Source: Firmicutes bacterium ADurb.Bin248
GTDB taxonomy: Bacteria; Bacillota; Clostridia; Christensenellales; CAG-138
Length of the DNA stretch: 55,062 bases
NCBI GenBank assembly: GCA_002069725.1
Contig: MWBW01000012.1
Span: 1 to 55,062, forward strand
Direction: 5' to 3'
Positions within the stretch are counted from its first letter, which is position 1, and each line of letters opens with the position of its first letter. The notes under the pieces were generated by a model that saw only the letters and a list, made by a program, of their open reading frames with translations, did not search any database and was not told the origin of the DNA. Made by a program: the position numbers and the translations under genes. Positions 25,114 through 33,368 of this stretch are shown in pieces.

Positions 25114-26582
25114 CCGATGCCTTCCGGACTGACCGCGCCTTCCTCGTTCTGTTCGTCTATGCCGCCGAGCACGCCCGCGGTATCCGGAGGCGGCGTCGCA
25201 AGGCCGTCCTCGGGCAGGAACGCGGGCGGCACGCGCGCGAGCCCCGCTTCGGCATAGGCCTGGTCGAGCAGGCCGTTCACGAGCGCGAAGTACAGATCGA
25301 GATACGCGCCGCACTCGCGGCGTATGGCCGTGGCGAGCAGCGCGCGGTTCTTCGAGAGCGCGTCGTAGGTCGCGGGCTTGACCGCCTTGCGGTTGGCGCT
25401 CATGAAGTCCTTCGCCTCGTTGTAGACGAGCGCCGCGTTGTAAAGCTTGATCTGCACGGCCTCGCGGTTGAGCGCGACGGCCGCGAGTATCGCCTCGCCG
25501 TCGAGCGCGGGATCGAGCGCGACCTTCCCGCCGAACACGTCGAAGATGAGCCCGCCGAGCTTTTCATTGTCGATGAGCCAGCAATCGCGCTTGTATACGG
25601 ATTTGAACGCGCCCGCGACCATGTGCCTCCCGAGCTGGGAGCTTTCCATGCGAAGCGCGATCAGCGAGAGCGAGCAGATCTGCTCGAAGGAAAGGTCGGT
25701 GACGATCGAGTCCTGCACGGCCTCGTAGATCTTGGGCAGGTTCGCGATCTGCCCCGTGGACTTCATCTGGCTGAAAACCGCCATGAGTATGCGCTGCTGG
25801 CGATCCGCGCGCGCGACGTCCGAGCTGCCCTTCCTCTGCCTGCAATAGTCGAGCACGGCCTGGCCGTCGAGATGCTGGAGGCCGGGATGGAGCGCGCGCC
25901 CGTTCATATCGACCTCGATGTCCACCTCGTAGTCGATGCCGCCCATGGCGTCCACGATGAGCTTGACCGCGTTCATGTCGAAGGAAACGTAGTAGTTGAC
26001 CGGTATGCCGCCGAAAACCGCGCTCACGGTGTTCATCGCGCTTTGATAGCCGCCGTGCTTGAGGCCGCCGCCGAGCGAGAAGGCCGCGTTGACCTTGTTG
26101 AACGGGTCTATGGGGTCGATGAGCAGGCCGTCCTTGCCGTAGAGCTTGACGTAGCTGTCACGCGGAATGGAGATCATGTCCACGTCGAGCGTCTTGAAGT
26201 TGATGGTGACGAGTATCATCGTGTCCGTGCGGAAGGAGCCCGAGGCTTCGCGCTCCACGGATTTGTCGACGCCGAGCACGAGTATGTTGACGCGGCCTTT
26301 CATGAACTCCGCGTCCGACATGGTGACGAGCACATCCTCCGGTATGGGCGTGGGCGTGGGCGTCGGCGTCGGCGCGGCCGTTTTCCCCGCGCCGGGGCTG
26401 CCGTCCGGCGCGGGCGTGGCGGGGGAGGGGGTCGCGCCCTGCGTCGGGGAAACGCCCGGCGTCGCGCCGGGGAACACGTTCGCCGGATCGCTCACGCGCA
26501 GGTAAAAAACGAGTATGCCCCCGGCGGCGAGCACGATCGCCGAGGCGAGGCAGATGAGCGCAATTTTCAGACCTTTTTTCAT
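25110..26582 (-). CDS. LytR-CpsA-Psr (LCP) family cell-wall polymer ligase
   Basis: 490-aa membrane-anchored enzyme of the family that transfers undecaprenyl-linked glycopolymers to peptidoglycan. An N-terminal span (GLKIALICLASAIVLAAGGILVFYL region) is followed by a Pro/Thr-rich linker with (TP)n. The LCP catalytic core has NILVLGVDKS, RTDTMILVTIN, SIPRDSYV, FNKVNAAFSLGG and YCRQRKGSSDVAR-R. The C-terminal 200 residues are outside the core and unassigned. The ATG at 26582 (MKKG) is preferred; another ATG at 26591 lies inside the -10 region. A TATAAT ends 7 nt before 26582, so this mRNA may be leaderless. Confidence 0.9.
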   Translation of the reverse strand: MKKGLKIALICLASAIVLAAGGILVFYLRVSDPANVFPGATPGVSPTQGATPSPATPAPDGSPGAGKTAAPTPTPTPTPIPEDVLVTMSDAEFMKGRVNILVLGVDKSVEREASGSFRTDTMILVTINFKTLDVDMISIPRDSYVKLYGKDGLLIDPIDPFNKVNAAFSLGGGLKHGGYQSAMNTVSAVFGGIPVNYYVSFDMNAVKLIVDAMGGIDYEVDIEVDMNGRALHPGLQHLDGQAVLDYCRQRKGSSDVARADRQQRILMAVFSQMKSTGQIANLPKIYEAVQDSIVTDLSFEQICSLSLIALRMESSQLGRHMVAGAFKSVYKRDCWLIDNEKLGGLIFDVFGGKVALDPALDGEAILAAVALNREAVQIKLYNAALVYNEAKDFMSANRKAVKPATYDALSKNRALLATAIRRECGAYLDLYFALVNGLLDQAYAEAGLARVPPAFLPEDGLATPPPDTAGVLGGIDEQNEEGAVSPEGIG

Positions 26583-26589
26583 AAACGTC

Positions 26590-26595
26590 ATTATA
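26590..26595 (-). promoter_or_regulatory. -10 element abutting the LCP start codon
   Basis: Minus strand TATAAT, 7 nt, ATG. No clear -35 and no ribosome site are seen. This fits a leaderless transcript. Confidence 0.45.
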
Positions 26596-26632
26596 TCGCT
26601 TAATCAAGCAATCTTCCATCCCGCAAAAACAA

Positions 26633-26818
26633 ATTAATAGTGAATAGTGAATGGCGCGAATCGCTATCCCATTCAACCGTATATTTTCTCTTTTTACGGC
26701 TCGTTTTTATTGGAACAATCGTTTTTACTATGGAATTCCAAAACGAGAAGGCCCTCGCCCTTAAAGCGAAAGCCCCTTCGAATCCGGATGGTGATTCACC
26801 ATTCACCATTAGCTATTG
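26633..26818. repeat. AT-rich element bounded by inverted TAGTGAA/TTCACCA repeats
   Basis: The left end has AATAGTGAATAGTGAATGG and the right end CCATTCACCATTAGCTATT, which are mostly complementary, so the ends are inverted repeats of about 19 bp. The interior is markedly AT-richer than the surrounding genes and has a hairpin (minus strand GAAGGGGCTTTCGC/GGGCGAGGGCCTTC, then TCGTTTT) that can terminate the lipid operon. The right array starts directly after the ligase stop codon. It resembles a small MITE-like insertion; no coding function. Confidence 0.55.
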
Positions 26819-26824
26819 GTTAAA

Positions 26825-28531
26825 TCAGCCCGCCTTCGCCGTTTCCTCTTCCTCGAGTATGCGGTAAGCGACCTTGCCCACGAGGGTTTTGGGAAGCTCC
26901 GGCCGGAACTCGATGTCGTAGGGCAGCGCGTATTTGGCAACGTGCTTGGCGCAGTAGTCCAATATCGCCTGCTTGACCTCCTCCGAAGGCTCTATGCCGG
27001 GCTTCAATACGATGAACGCCTTGACCTTTTGCATCTTGTAGGGGTCGCGCACGCCTATGACGCAGCTCACATGGACGGATTCGTGCGCGTCGAGTATATT
27101 CTCCATCTGCGAGGGGTAGACGTTGTAGCCCGCGGTCACGATCATGCGCTTGATGCGCTGGCGGAAGTAGATGAAGCCGTCCGCGTCCATCGTGCCCAGA
27201 TCGCCCGTGTGCACCCAGGTCAGGCCGTCCGCGTGCTTTCTGAGCGTATTGGCGGTTTCCTCCGGCTGGTTGCAGTATTCGATCATGACCGAAGGGCCCG
27301 CGAGGCAGATTTCGCCCTCCTGGCCGTAGGGAAGCTCCTCGGTCGTGCCGACCTTGACGATCTTGTAGTACGTATCCGGGAACGGGATGCCTATGCTGCC
27401 CTCGCGGCTCATATGGTAGGGCGTGAGGCAGCTCGCCGTGACGCACTCGGTCGTGCCGTAGCCCTCGCGCACCTCTATGGTGGCCTTGTGGTCTTTAAGG
27501 AACTTGTCGAAGCGCTTCTTGAGCTCGACCGTGAGAGAATCCCCGCCCGAGAACACGCCCTTGAGGCAGGAGAGGTCGAGCTTCTCGAGCCCGTCGAGCC
27601 GGAGCAGGGCCTCGTAGAGCGTGGGCACGCCCGCGATGAAGTTGGGCTTGTGCTTGGCGATGAGCTCGGCGTAGGTGCGCGGCGTGAAGCGCGGCACAAG
27701 TATGCAGCGCGCGCCCTGGGCGAGCACGGTGTGGATGCTGATGCCGAGGCCGAAGCCGTGGAACATGGGCATGATGGCGAGCATCGTGTCCCCGGGCCGG
27801 AACATCGGGTTCGCCGCGATGGTCTGGCGGGCCAGCGCGTTGAAGTTGAGGTTCGAGAGCAGGATGCCCTTGGTGACGCCCGTCGTGCCGCCGCTGTAGA
27901 GTATGGAGGCGCCCTCCTTCGCCGCGTGGCGGGAGACGTACTTGCCCTCGTAGCGCGCGCCCCCGGCGAGGAAATCCTTCCACATCACGACGCGCTCGTC
28001 CGCGGGGATGGGCGGGACCTTCCTGCCCTCGGTGAGCTTGTAGCCGAGCGCCATCACGGGGGAGAGCGCGTCCGCGATGGAGGTGATGATGAGCCGGTCG
28101 AGCTTTGCTTTGTCGCGTATGGCCGCGAACTTGCCGTAAAACTGGTCGAGCGTGATGGCCGCGACCGAGCGCGAGTCGTTGAGGTAGAAGGCGATCTCGT
28201 TCTCGCTCGAGAGCGGGTGAACCATGTTGCTGATCGCGCCTATGACGTTGAGCGCGTAGAACATCATGATGGTCTGCGGCGCGTTGGGCATGCAGATGGT
28301 GACGCGGTCGTTCTCCTTGATGCCTATGGCGCGCAGCGCCCTGGCGCACAGGTGGATGTCGCGCACGGCCTTCTCGTAGGTCGTCTTTTTGCCCATGAAG
28401 TCGTAGGCGATGTACTTGGGGTATTTCTTCGCGGTCTCCTCGACCGCCTCCTCCATGGTGTAGCCGGGATAATCGAGATGCGCGGGCACCTCGCCGTAAT
28501 ATTTGAGCCAGGGGGTTTTTATTTCGCCCAT
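26825..28531 (-). CDS. AMP-binding long-chain acyl-CoA/acyl ligase of a sphingolipid-like cluster
   Basis: 568-aa acyl-adenylate-forming enzyme. Motifs in order: ILYSGGTTGVTKG (P-loop), MPMFHGFG, EGYGTTE, HTGDLGTMDADG, QRIKRMIVTAGYNVYPSQME, and the catalytic Lys in KTLVGKVAYR near the C terminus. It should activate a fatty acid to the acyl-AMP and pass it to CoA or a carrier. Its ATG overlaps the stop of the acyltransferase gene by one base (TGATG). As last gene of the four-gene operon it could supply acyl donors for the condensation or N-acylation step. Confidence 0.9.
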   Translation of the reverse strand: MGEIKTPWLKYYGEVPAHLDYPGYTMEEAVEETAKKYPKYIAYDFMGKKTTYEKAVRDIHLCARALRAIGIKENDRVTICMPNAPQTIMMFYALNVIGAISNMVHPLSSENEIAFYLNDSRSVAAITLDQFYGKFAAIRDKAKLDRLIITSIADALSPVMALGYKLTEGRKVPPIPADERVVMWKDFLAGGARYEGKYVSRHAAKEGASILYSGGTTGVTKGILLSNLNFNALARQTIAANPMFRPGDTMLAIMPMFHGFGLGISIHTVLAQGARCILVPRFTPRTYAELIAKHKPNFIAGVPTLYEALLRLDGLEKLDLSCLKGVFSGGDSLTVELKKRFDKFLKDHKATIEVREGYGTTECVTASCLTPYHMSREGSIGIPFPDTYYKIVKVGTTEELPYGQEGEICLAGPSVMIEYCNQPEETANTLRKHADGLTWVHTGDLGTMDADGFIYFRQRIKRMIVTAGYNVYPSQMENILDAHESVHVSCVIGVRDPYKMQKVKAFIVLKPGIEPSEEVKQAILDYCAKHVAKYALPYDIEFRPELPKTLVGKVAYRILEEEETAKAG

Positions 28532-29403
28532 CAGATCGGCACCTCCGTTTCAAAGGGCAATTCGAGCAGTTCGGGGTTTTGCAGCAGGTGCTTGAGCAGA
28601 CGTATGGTCTTGGAATAATAGTAGCCGTCGGCGAGCCTCTCGTCGATGGTGAGGCCGAGGTCTATGGTCTCCTTCATGGTGACGGCGCCGGATTCGTCGA
28701 AGAACGGGGTTTTCTTCTTTTCGCCGACCACGACGAACACTGAGTTCGTGCCCCAGTTGGTCAGGTGATGGTAGCCGCACTTGAGGCGGATGGAGCCGAG
28801 GTTCGTGAGCAGCACCGAGGAATAGTACGGGTCGGACGCGATCAGGGACTGCGGGCACCAGCCGTGCTTGTCGAGCTTGGTGATCAGGTACACGAGGAAC
28901 TTCGCGAGGAAACGCGGCATCTTGTTGAAGATGTCCATACTCTCGCTCGAGGGGTCGAGCTTGTCGCTGCGGCAGGAGGCGATCTGGCCGTAGATCTTTT
29001 TGCGGATGCTCCCGATGGTGTCGCCCTTGTCCGCGTAGACGAAGGCGAGCGCCTCCGCGCCGTCGTCCCTGAACTGCTTCTTGACCACGAACGCCGCGGA
29101 AACGTAGTTGCGCTCGTAGACGTTCTTGTTGGCGATGAAGCGGTTCATCTTGGGGCGCAGCACGATGGTTTTGAGCGTCGCCGCCACGATCATGTGGAAC
29201 AGCGTGAAGGGGAACTCCGTTTCGTCCGCGTTCTTTGCGGCGAGGTAGGCGTTGACGCGGGTCAGGTCGATCTTCTCGGAGATGTAGGCCTCGTTGTCGC
29301 AGCGGTTGGGGTAGATCTGCGGCATGATGAAGTGCATGGGGTCGAGTTCGCGCAGGAGCCTGCCGTCTTTGCGGTCTCCCGGGCGGCGTTTGGGTTTTTC
29401 CAT
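28531..29403 (-). CDS. CAT/E2-like acyltransferase superfamily protein
   Basis: 290-aa protein related to the catalytic domain of 2-oxoacid dehydrogenase E2 and chloramphenicol acetyltransferase. Family features are FTLFHMIVAATLKTIVLRPKMNRFI, SVLLTNLGSIRL and the C-terminal IDERLADGYYYSKTIRLLKH. In true E2/CAT enzymes the last motif reads H-x3-D-G; here the His position is Glu255 while Asp259-Gly260 remain. There is no lipoyl domain. GGAGGACTCATACCC precedes the ATG, nearly the same leader as the first gene of the operon. In this context it is a candidate N-acyltransferase, but that is inference. Confidence 0.8.
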   Translation of the reverse strand: MEKPKRRPGDRKDGRLLRELDPMHFIMPQIYPNRCDNEAYISEKIDLTRVNAYLAAKNADETEFPFTLFHMIVAATLKTIVLRPKMNRFIANKNVYERNYVSAAFVVKKQFRDDGAEALAFVYADKGDTIGSIRKKIYGQIASCRSDKLDPSSESMDIFNKMPRFLAKFLVYLITKLDKHGWCPQSLIASDPYYSSVLLTNLGSIRLKCGYHHLTNWGTNSVFVVVGEKKKTPFFDESGAVTMKETIDLGLTIDERLADGYYYSKTIRLLKHLLQNPELLELPFETEVPI

Positions 29404-29473
29404 GGGTATGAGTCCTCCAGCTGTCTTTATAATAAGGCGCGGGGTATGATGAATGTCGCGCCTTGCAAACCGG

Positions 29474-30277
29474 TTATGCCTTCTTGACGTAGAGCAGGCG
29501 CACGAGCCAGTACTGGACGCGCATGGGCATGGTTTTGCTCAGCGCGCAGAGCACCTTATACTTGAAGCCGATCGTCGAGAGCGGCTTGGGGTTCTTCGCT
29601 TCGGCGAGGCGGACGATCTTCCTCGCGGGGGCCTCGGGCGGCATGCCGTTGCGCTCGTCGTGTTCCATGAGGGCGACGGAGGCCTCCACGGTTTTGCCGT
29701 AAAGCTCGCCGCCGCCGCGCTTGACGCGCACGTCCGTAAAGCCCGTCCTCGTATCCCCGCACATGAAGGTGACGACGCGGATGTTGAAGGGCGCGAGCTC
29801 GAGCCCAAGCGATTGCGAGAGCGCGTTGAGCGCGCTCTTTGTGGCCGAATAGAAGCCCTGGTAGGGCAGGCCGAAAAGCGCGGCGACGGAACTGACGGCG
29901 ACGATGCAGCCCCCGCCCGCCTTTCGCATGAGGGGAACCCCGTGGCGCGCGCACAGGTGCAGGCCGAAAACGTTGACGTCGAACTGGTATTTCGCGTCCG
30001 CGAGGCTCGCGCACTCGACGGGGCCGGAGATGCCCATGCCCGCGTTGCTCACGAGCGCGTCGAGCCGGCCTTGCTCGGCTTCGATGCGCTTGAAGGCGGC
30101 CTCGACTTCGGCTTCGAGCGTCACGTCGGTTTTGATGTGGATGAGCCTCCCGTCCGGCGGCGCGGAGCGCGAGAGGCAGTAGACGGCGTATCCCCTGTCG
30201 GCAAACAGCTTCGCCGTGGCGAGGCCGATGCCGCTCGAAGCGCCCGTTACGGCGGCGACGCGGCGTTCATTCGGCAT
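29474..30277 (-). CDS. Short-chain dehydrogenase/reductase, candidate 3-ketosphinganine-type reductase
   Basis: 267-aa SDR with TGASSGIG (11-18) for the dinucleotide, NAG (78-80), and the catalytic Ser130, Tyr143 and Lys147 (YSATK). The C terminus is hydrophobic (YKVLCALSKTMPMRVQYWLV), as in membrane-associated KDSR-type enzymes. Its start overlaps the end of the PLP-dependent synthase gene by 11 nt, so the two are tightly coupled. The product of the upstream enzyme would be an amino ketone, and reducing that ketone is the obvious role. Confidence 0.85.
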   Translation of the reverse strand: MPNERRVAAVTGASSGIGLATAKLFADRGYAVYCLSRSAPPDGRLIHIKTDVTLEAEVEAAFKRIEAEQGRLDALVSNAGMGISGPVECASLADAKYQFDVNVFGLHLCARHGVPLMRKAGGGCIVAVSSVAALFGLPYQGFYSATKSALNALSQSLGLELAPFNIRVVTFMCGDTRTGFTDVRVKRGGGELYGKTVEASVALMEHDERNGMPPEAPARKIVRLAEAKNPKPLSTIGFKYKVLCALSKTMPMRVQYWLVRLLYVKKA

Positions 30278-31451
30278 GCTCGATCACCTCTTTGATGATG
30301 TCCATGGCCTCGTCGAGTATGGCCTCCGTATGGGTCGCCATAAGGCTTGTGCGCAGCAGGCATTCTCCCGGCGCGGTCGCGGGCGGGAGCACGGGGTTGA
30401 CGTACACGCCGCACTCGTAGAGCGTCTTGTTGATGCGAAGCGTTCGCATGGGCTCATATGTGTAGATGGGGATGATGGGCACGCGCGCGTTCTCGGCCTT
30501 CATGGTGGCGATGCCGCGTCTGTGGAGCCCTTCGCGGTAGTATTCCGCGAGGTCGCCCAGGCGCTTGACCCGCTCCGGCTCGCTGTCGATCACGCGCAGC
30601 GCGGCGAGGGCGCTCGCGCAGTTGGCGGGCGGGATGGACGCGCTGAAGATGAACGGGCGGCTGTTGTGGCGCACGTATTCCGCGACGGCCGGGCTTGAGA
30701 GCATGAAGCCGCCCAGGCTCGCCAGAGACTTGCTGAACGTGCCCATGACGACATCCACCTCGTCCATGAGGCCGAAGTAGCTCGCCGTGCCGCGCCCGCC
30801 GGGGCCGAGCACGCCGAAGCCGTGCGCGTCGTCTACCATGACGCGCGCGCGGTATTTTTTCGCGAGCTCCACGATGTCGGGCAGCCTTGCGATGTCCCCG
30901 CTCATGCTGAACACGCCGTCGGTCACGATGAGCTTGCCCGCTTCTATGGGAATTTCCGCGAGGCGCTTCTCGAGGTCCGCCATGTCGGAATGGCGATAGC
31001 GCTGCACGGCCGCGTAGCTCAGCTTGCAGCCGTCGTAGATGCTCGCGTGGTTTTCGCGGTCGTTGAGTATGGTGTCGCTGCGGCCGCACAGGGCGCTGAT
31101 GATGCCCAGGTTCGCCTGGAAGCCGGTCGAAAACGTCACGCACGCGCCCTTGCCCGCGAACGCGGCAAGCTCGCGCTCGAGCTGGTTGTGCAGATCGAGC
31201 GTGCCGTTGAGGAAGCGCGAGCCCGAGCAGCCCGTGCCGTATTTGAGCATCGCGTCCACGCCCGCCTGCACGACCTCCGGGTGGACCGTGAGGCCGAGGT
31301 AGTTGTTGCTGCCGAGCATGATGCGGCGCTTGCCCTCCATCACGACCTCGACGTCCTGACGCGTTTCAAGTTCGTGGAAGTAAGGGTATACCCCCTCCTT
31401 GACGAGGTCGCGGATGGTGGTGTACTCCTCGCACTTGGTGAACAGTGGCAT
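30267..31451 (-). CDS. Alpha-oxoamine synthase, serine palmitoyltransferase-like
   Basis: 394-aa PLP enzyme that condenses an amino acid with an acyl thioester. Key sites: GSNNYLGL, GTGCSGSRFLNGT, RENHASIYDG (His135 stacks on PLP), DDAHGFGVLG (Asp207, His210) and the Schiff-base Lys241 in MGTFSKSLASLGGF. The GTFSKS-ASLGG context and the following HNSRPFIFSAS match bacterial serine palmitoyltransferases better than biotin-pathway AONS or Kbl; length equals that of Bacteroides SPT. No bio genes and no threonine dehydrogenase are nearby. The ATG at 31451 has GGAGGACTCATA upstream. First gene of the lipid operon. Confidence 0.87.
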   Translation of the reverse strand: MPLFTKCEEYTTIRDLVKEGVYPYFHELETRQDVEVVMEGKRRIMLGSNNYLGLTVHPEVVQAGVDAMLKYGTGCSGSRFLNGTLDLHNQLERELAAFAGKGACVTFSTGFQANLGIISALCGRSDTILNDRENHASIYDGCKLSYAAVQRYRHSDMADLEKRLAEIPIEAGKLIVTDGVFSMSGDIARLPDIVELAKKYRARVMVDDAHGFGVLGPGGRGTASYFGLMDEVDVVMGTFSKSLASLGGFMLSSPAVAEYVRHNSRPFIFSASIPPANCASALAALRVIDSEPERVKRLGDLAEYYREGLHRRGIATMKAENARVPIIPIYTYEPMRTLRINKTLYECGVYVNPVLPPATAPGECLLRTSLMATHTEAILDEAMDIIKEVIEHAE

Positions 31452-31479
31452 TATGAGTCCTCCAAAATAAAAATGTATG

Positions 31480-31509
31480 AGTCTATCGGCTCCGGCGCGC
31501 CGCAATCAA
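31480..31509 (-). promoter_or_regulatory. Candidate promoter of the sphingolipid-like operon
   Basis: Minus strand TTGATT, 18 nt, TAGACT, about 30 nt before the first start codon. Weak -10. Confidence 0.4.
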
Positions 31510-31556
31510 ATAAAAGGCGCGCGGAGCAAATATTCGCTGTGACCCTGTTCGCGGTA

Positions 31557-32903
31557 TTATTCTCTCAAGGTGCGGTTGGTGTAGCGGATGTACGCGCCCT
31601 GCCAGGCGAGCGTAACGGTCGCCGTGGGGCCGTTGCGGTGCTTGGCGACGATGACCTCGGCGGAGTTGTCCGCGAGCGCCTCGGGATCGTCCTTGGCGGC
31701 ATAGACCGCCGGGCGGTAGAGCAGCATGACGACGTCCGCGTCCTGCTCGATGGCGCCGGATTCGCGAAGGTCCGCCATGATGGGGCGGTGGTTGTCCTCC
31801 TTGCGCGTCTCGGGGCCGCGCGAGAGCTGCGAGCACAGTATGATGGGCACCTCGAGCTCGCGCGCGAGTATCTTGAGCGAGCGCGTCGCCTCGGAAATAT
31901 CCGAAACGCGGCTGCCCGTGTTGCCCGTGAGTTCCATGAGCTGCAAGTAGTCGATGATCACGAGGTCGAGCCCCGTTCGCACCTTCTGGCGGCGGCAGCG
32001 GCTGCGGATATCCGCCACGCCCATGCCGCCTGTGTCGTCGATGTAGATGTTGGCGCCGGATAGCTCCTCGAGCGACTCGGAGAGCTTCAACAGGTCGTCC
32101 TCGGTCGTCTCGCCCATGTTGACGCGGTGCATGTCCACGCCGGCGTTGGCGCACAGCAGACGCCTTGCGAGCTGCTCGCGGCTCATTTCGAGGCTGAACA
32201 CGCACACCTTTTTGCCGCCGCGCGTGGCGGCGTATTGCGCGATGTTGAGCGCGAAAGTGGTCTTTCCCATAGAGGGGCGGCCCGCGACGATGACGAGGTC
32301 GCTCTTCTGCAGGCCCGATGTGAGCCGATCGAGGTCGGTGAAGCCCGTGGGCACGCCCGAGAGGCTGCCGCGCGTGCGCATCAGTTCGCCGATGTGCAGG
32401 TAGGTTTCCATGGCGGTCTGCTCGATGTGCACGAGCGTGTCCTCGCTCTTTTTCATCGAGATGCCGAATATGCGCCGCTCCGCGTCGTCGAGTATCTCGT
32501 TGATGGGCGCGGTGCCCGACTGCGCGCTGCTGGCGATTTCCCCGCCCGCCTTGATGAGCTGGCGCAGCACGCTCCTGTCCTCGACGATGCGGATGTAGTG
32601 GTGCGCGTTGGCGGCGCTCGGCACGAACACCGAGAGCTCCGCCAAATAGCTCGCGCCGCCGACCGCGGCGAGCTTGCCCGCGCGCTCGAGCGCGCCTATG
32701 ACGGTGACGGCGTCCACAGCCTCGCCCCGCCCGTTGAGGCGGAACATCGCCTCGAAGATATCCCGGTGCGCCCCGAAATAGAAATCGTCCGGCCGCAGCA
32801 TCTCGCACGCGAGCTCGAGCGCGTCGCGCGAAATGAGCATGCTGCCGAGCACGCTCTTTTCGGCCTCCTGGCTGTGCGGGGGGACGCGGGGCTGCTGTTC
32901 CAT
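31557..32903 (-). CDS. dnaB: Replicative DNA helicase DnaB
   Basis: 448-aa hexameric helicase. The N-terminal domain starts PHSQEAEKSVLGSMLIS. The RecA-like domain has GRPSMGKTTFALNIA (Walker A), VCVFSLEMS, VIIDYLQLM (Walker B) and LSRGPETRKEDNHRPIMADLRESGAIEQDADVV (split by the usual loops). Located 12 nt after rplI, in the order gdpP-rplI-dnaB typical of Firmicutes. Confidence 0.97.
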   Translation of the reverse strand: MEQQPRVPPHSQEAEKSVLGSMLISRDALELACEMLRPDDFYFGAHRDIFEAMFRLNGRGEAVDAVTVIGALERAGKLAAVGGASYLAELSVFVPSAANAHHYIRIVEDRSVLRQLIKAGGEIASSAQSGTAPINEILDDAERRIFGISMKKSEDTLVHIEQTAMETYLHIGELMRTRGSLSGVPTGFTDLDRLTSGLQKSDLVIVAGRPSMGKTTFALNIAQYAATRGGKKVCVFSLEMSREQLARRLLCANAGVDMHRVNMGETTEDDLLKLSESLEELSGANIYIDDTGGMGVADIRSRCRRQKVRTGLDLVIIDYLQLMELTGNTGSRVSDISEATRSLKILARELEVPIILCSQLSRGPETRKEDNHRPIMADLRESGAIEQDADVVMLLYRPAVYAAKDDPEALADNSAEVIVAKHRNGPTATVTLAWQGAYIRYTNRTLRE

Positions 32904-32915
32904 GCGATATCCTTC

Positions 32916-33368
32916 TTATGCCTCGAGGGGCAGCACTTCGACAGAGAACTTCGCGTCCGAACTCTCGTAGAGGTGCGCGGAAACCCTCGTGACGCCGAGG
33001 GACTTGATGGGCTCCTCGAGGCGGATCTTTTTCCTGTCGACCTCGATGCCGTACTGCGCCTTGAGGGCGGCGGCGATCTCCGCCGCGCCTATGGAGCCGA
33101 AGAGCTTGCCGTTCTCGCCCGCCTTGGCGCGCACCTTGACCGTGAGGTCGCTCATTTCGCCGGCGAGCTCCCTGGCGCGCTTCCTCTGCATTTCGAGGCG
33201 GTGGGCGTCCGCGCTTTTCTTGATGGAGGCGGCGTTGATGCTGCTCGCGTCCGCGGGCAGCGCGAGCCCTCTGGGTATGAGGAAATTGCGCGCGTAGCCG
33301 TCGCTGACGGTGACGACCTCGCCCGCCTTGCCCTGATCCTTCACGTCTTTCTGGAGTATGACCTTCAT
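32916..33368 (-). CDS. rplI: 50S ribosomal protein L9
   Basis: 150-aa L9. The N domain MKVILQKDVKDQGKAGEVVTVSDGYARNFLIPRGLAL is diagnostic, followed by the long connecting helix and the C domain (KLFGSIGAAEIAAAL). The start overlaps the gdpP stop (ATGA). Confidence 0.97.
   Translation of the reverse strand: MKVILQKDVKDQGKAGEVVTVSDGYARNFLIPRGLALPADASSINAASIKKSADAHRLEMQRKRARELAGEMSDLTVKVRAKAGENGKLFGSIGAAEIAAALKAQYGIEVDRKKIRLEEPIKSLGVTRVSAHLYESSDAKFSVEVLPLEA

Noticed and set aside
26600..26867. Short frames in the 26.6-26.8 kb AT-rich segment
   Set aside because: They read through heptamer repeats and overlap the end of the ligase gene; no ribosome sites.
30267..31451. Annotation as 8-amino-7-oxononanoate synthase or glycine C-acetyltransferase
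   Set aside because: The lysine context and gene neighbours fit serine palmitoyltransferase better; no biotin genes or threonine dehydrogenase are present. The family relation remains, so this is preference, not proof.
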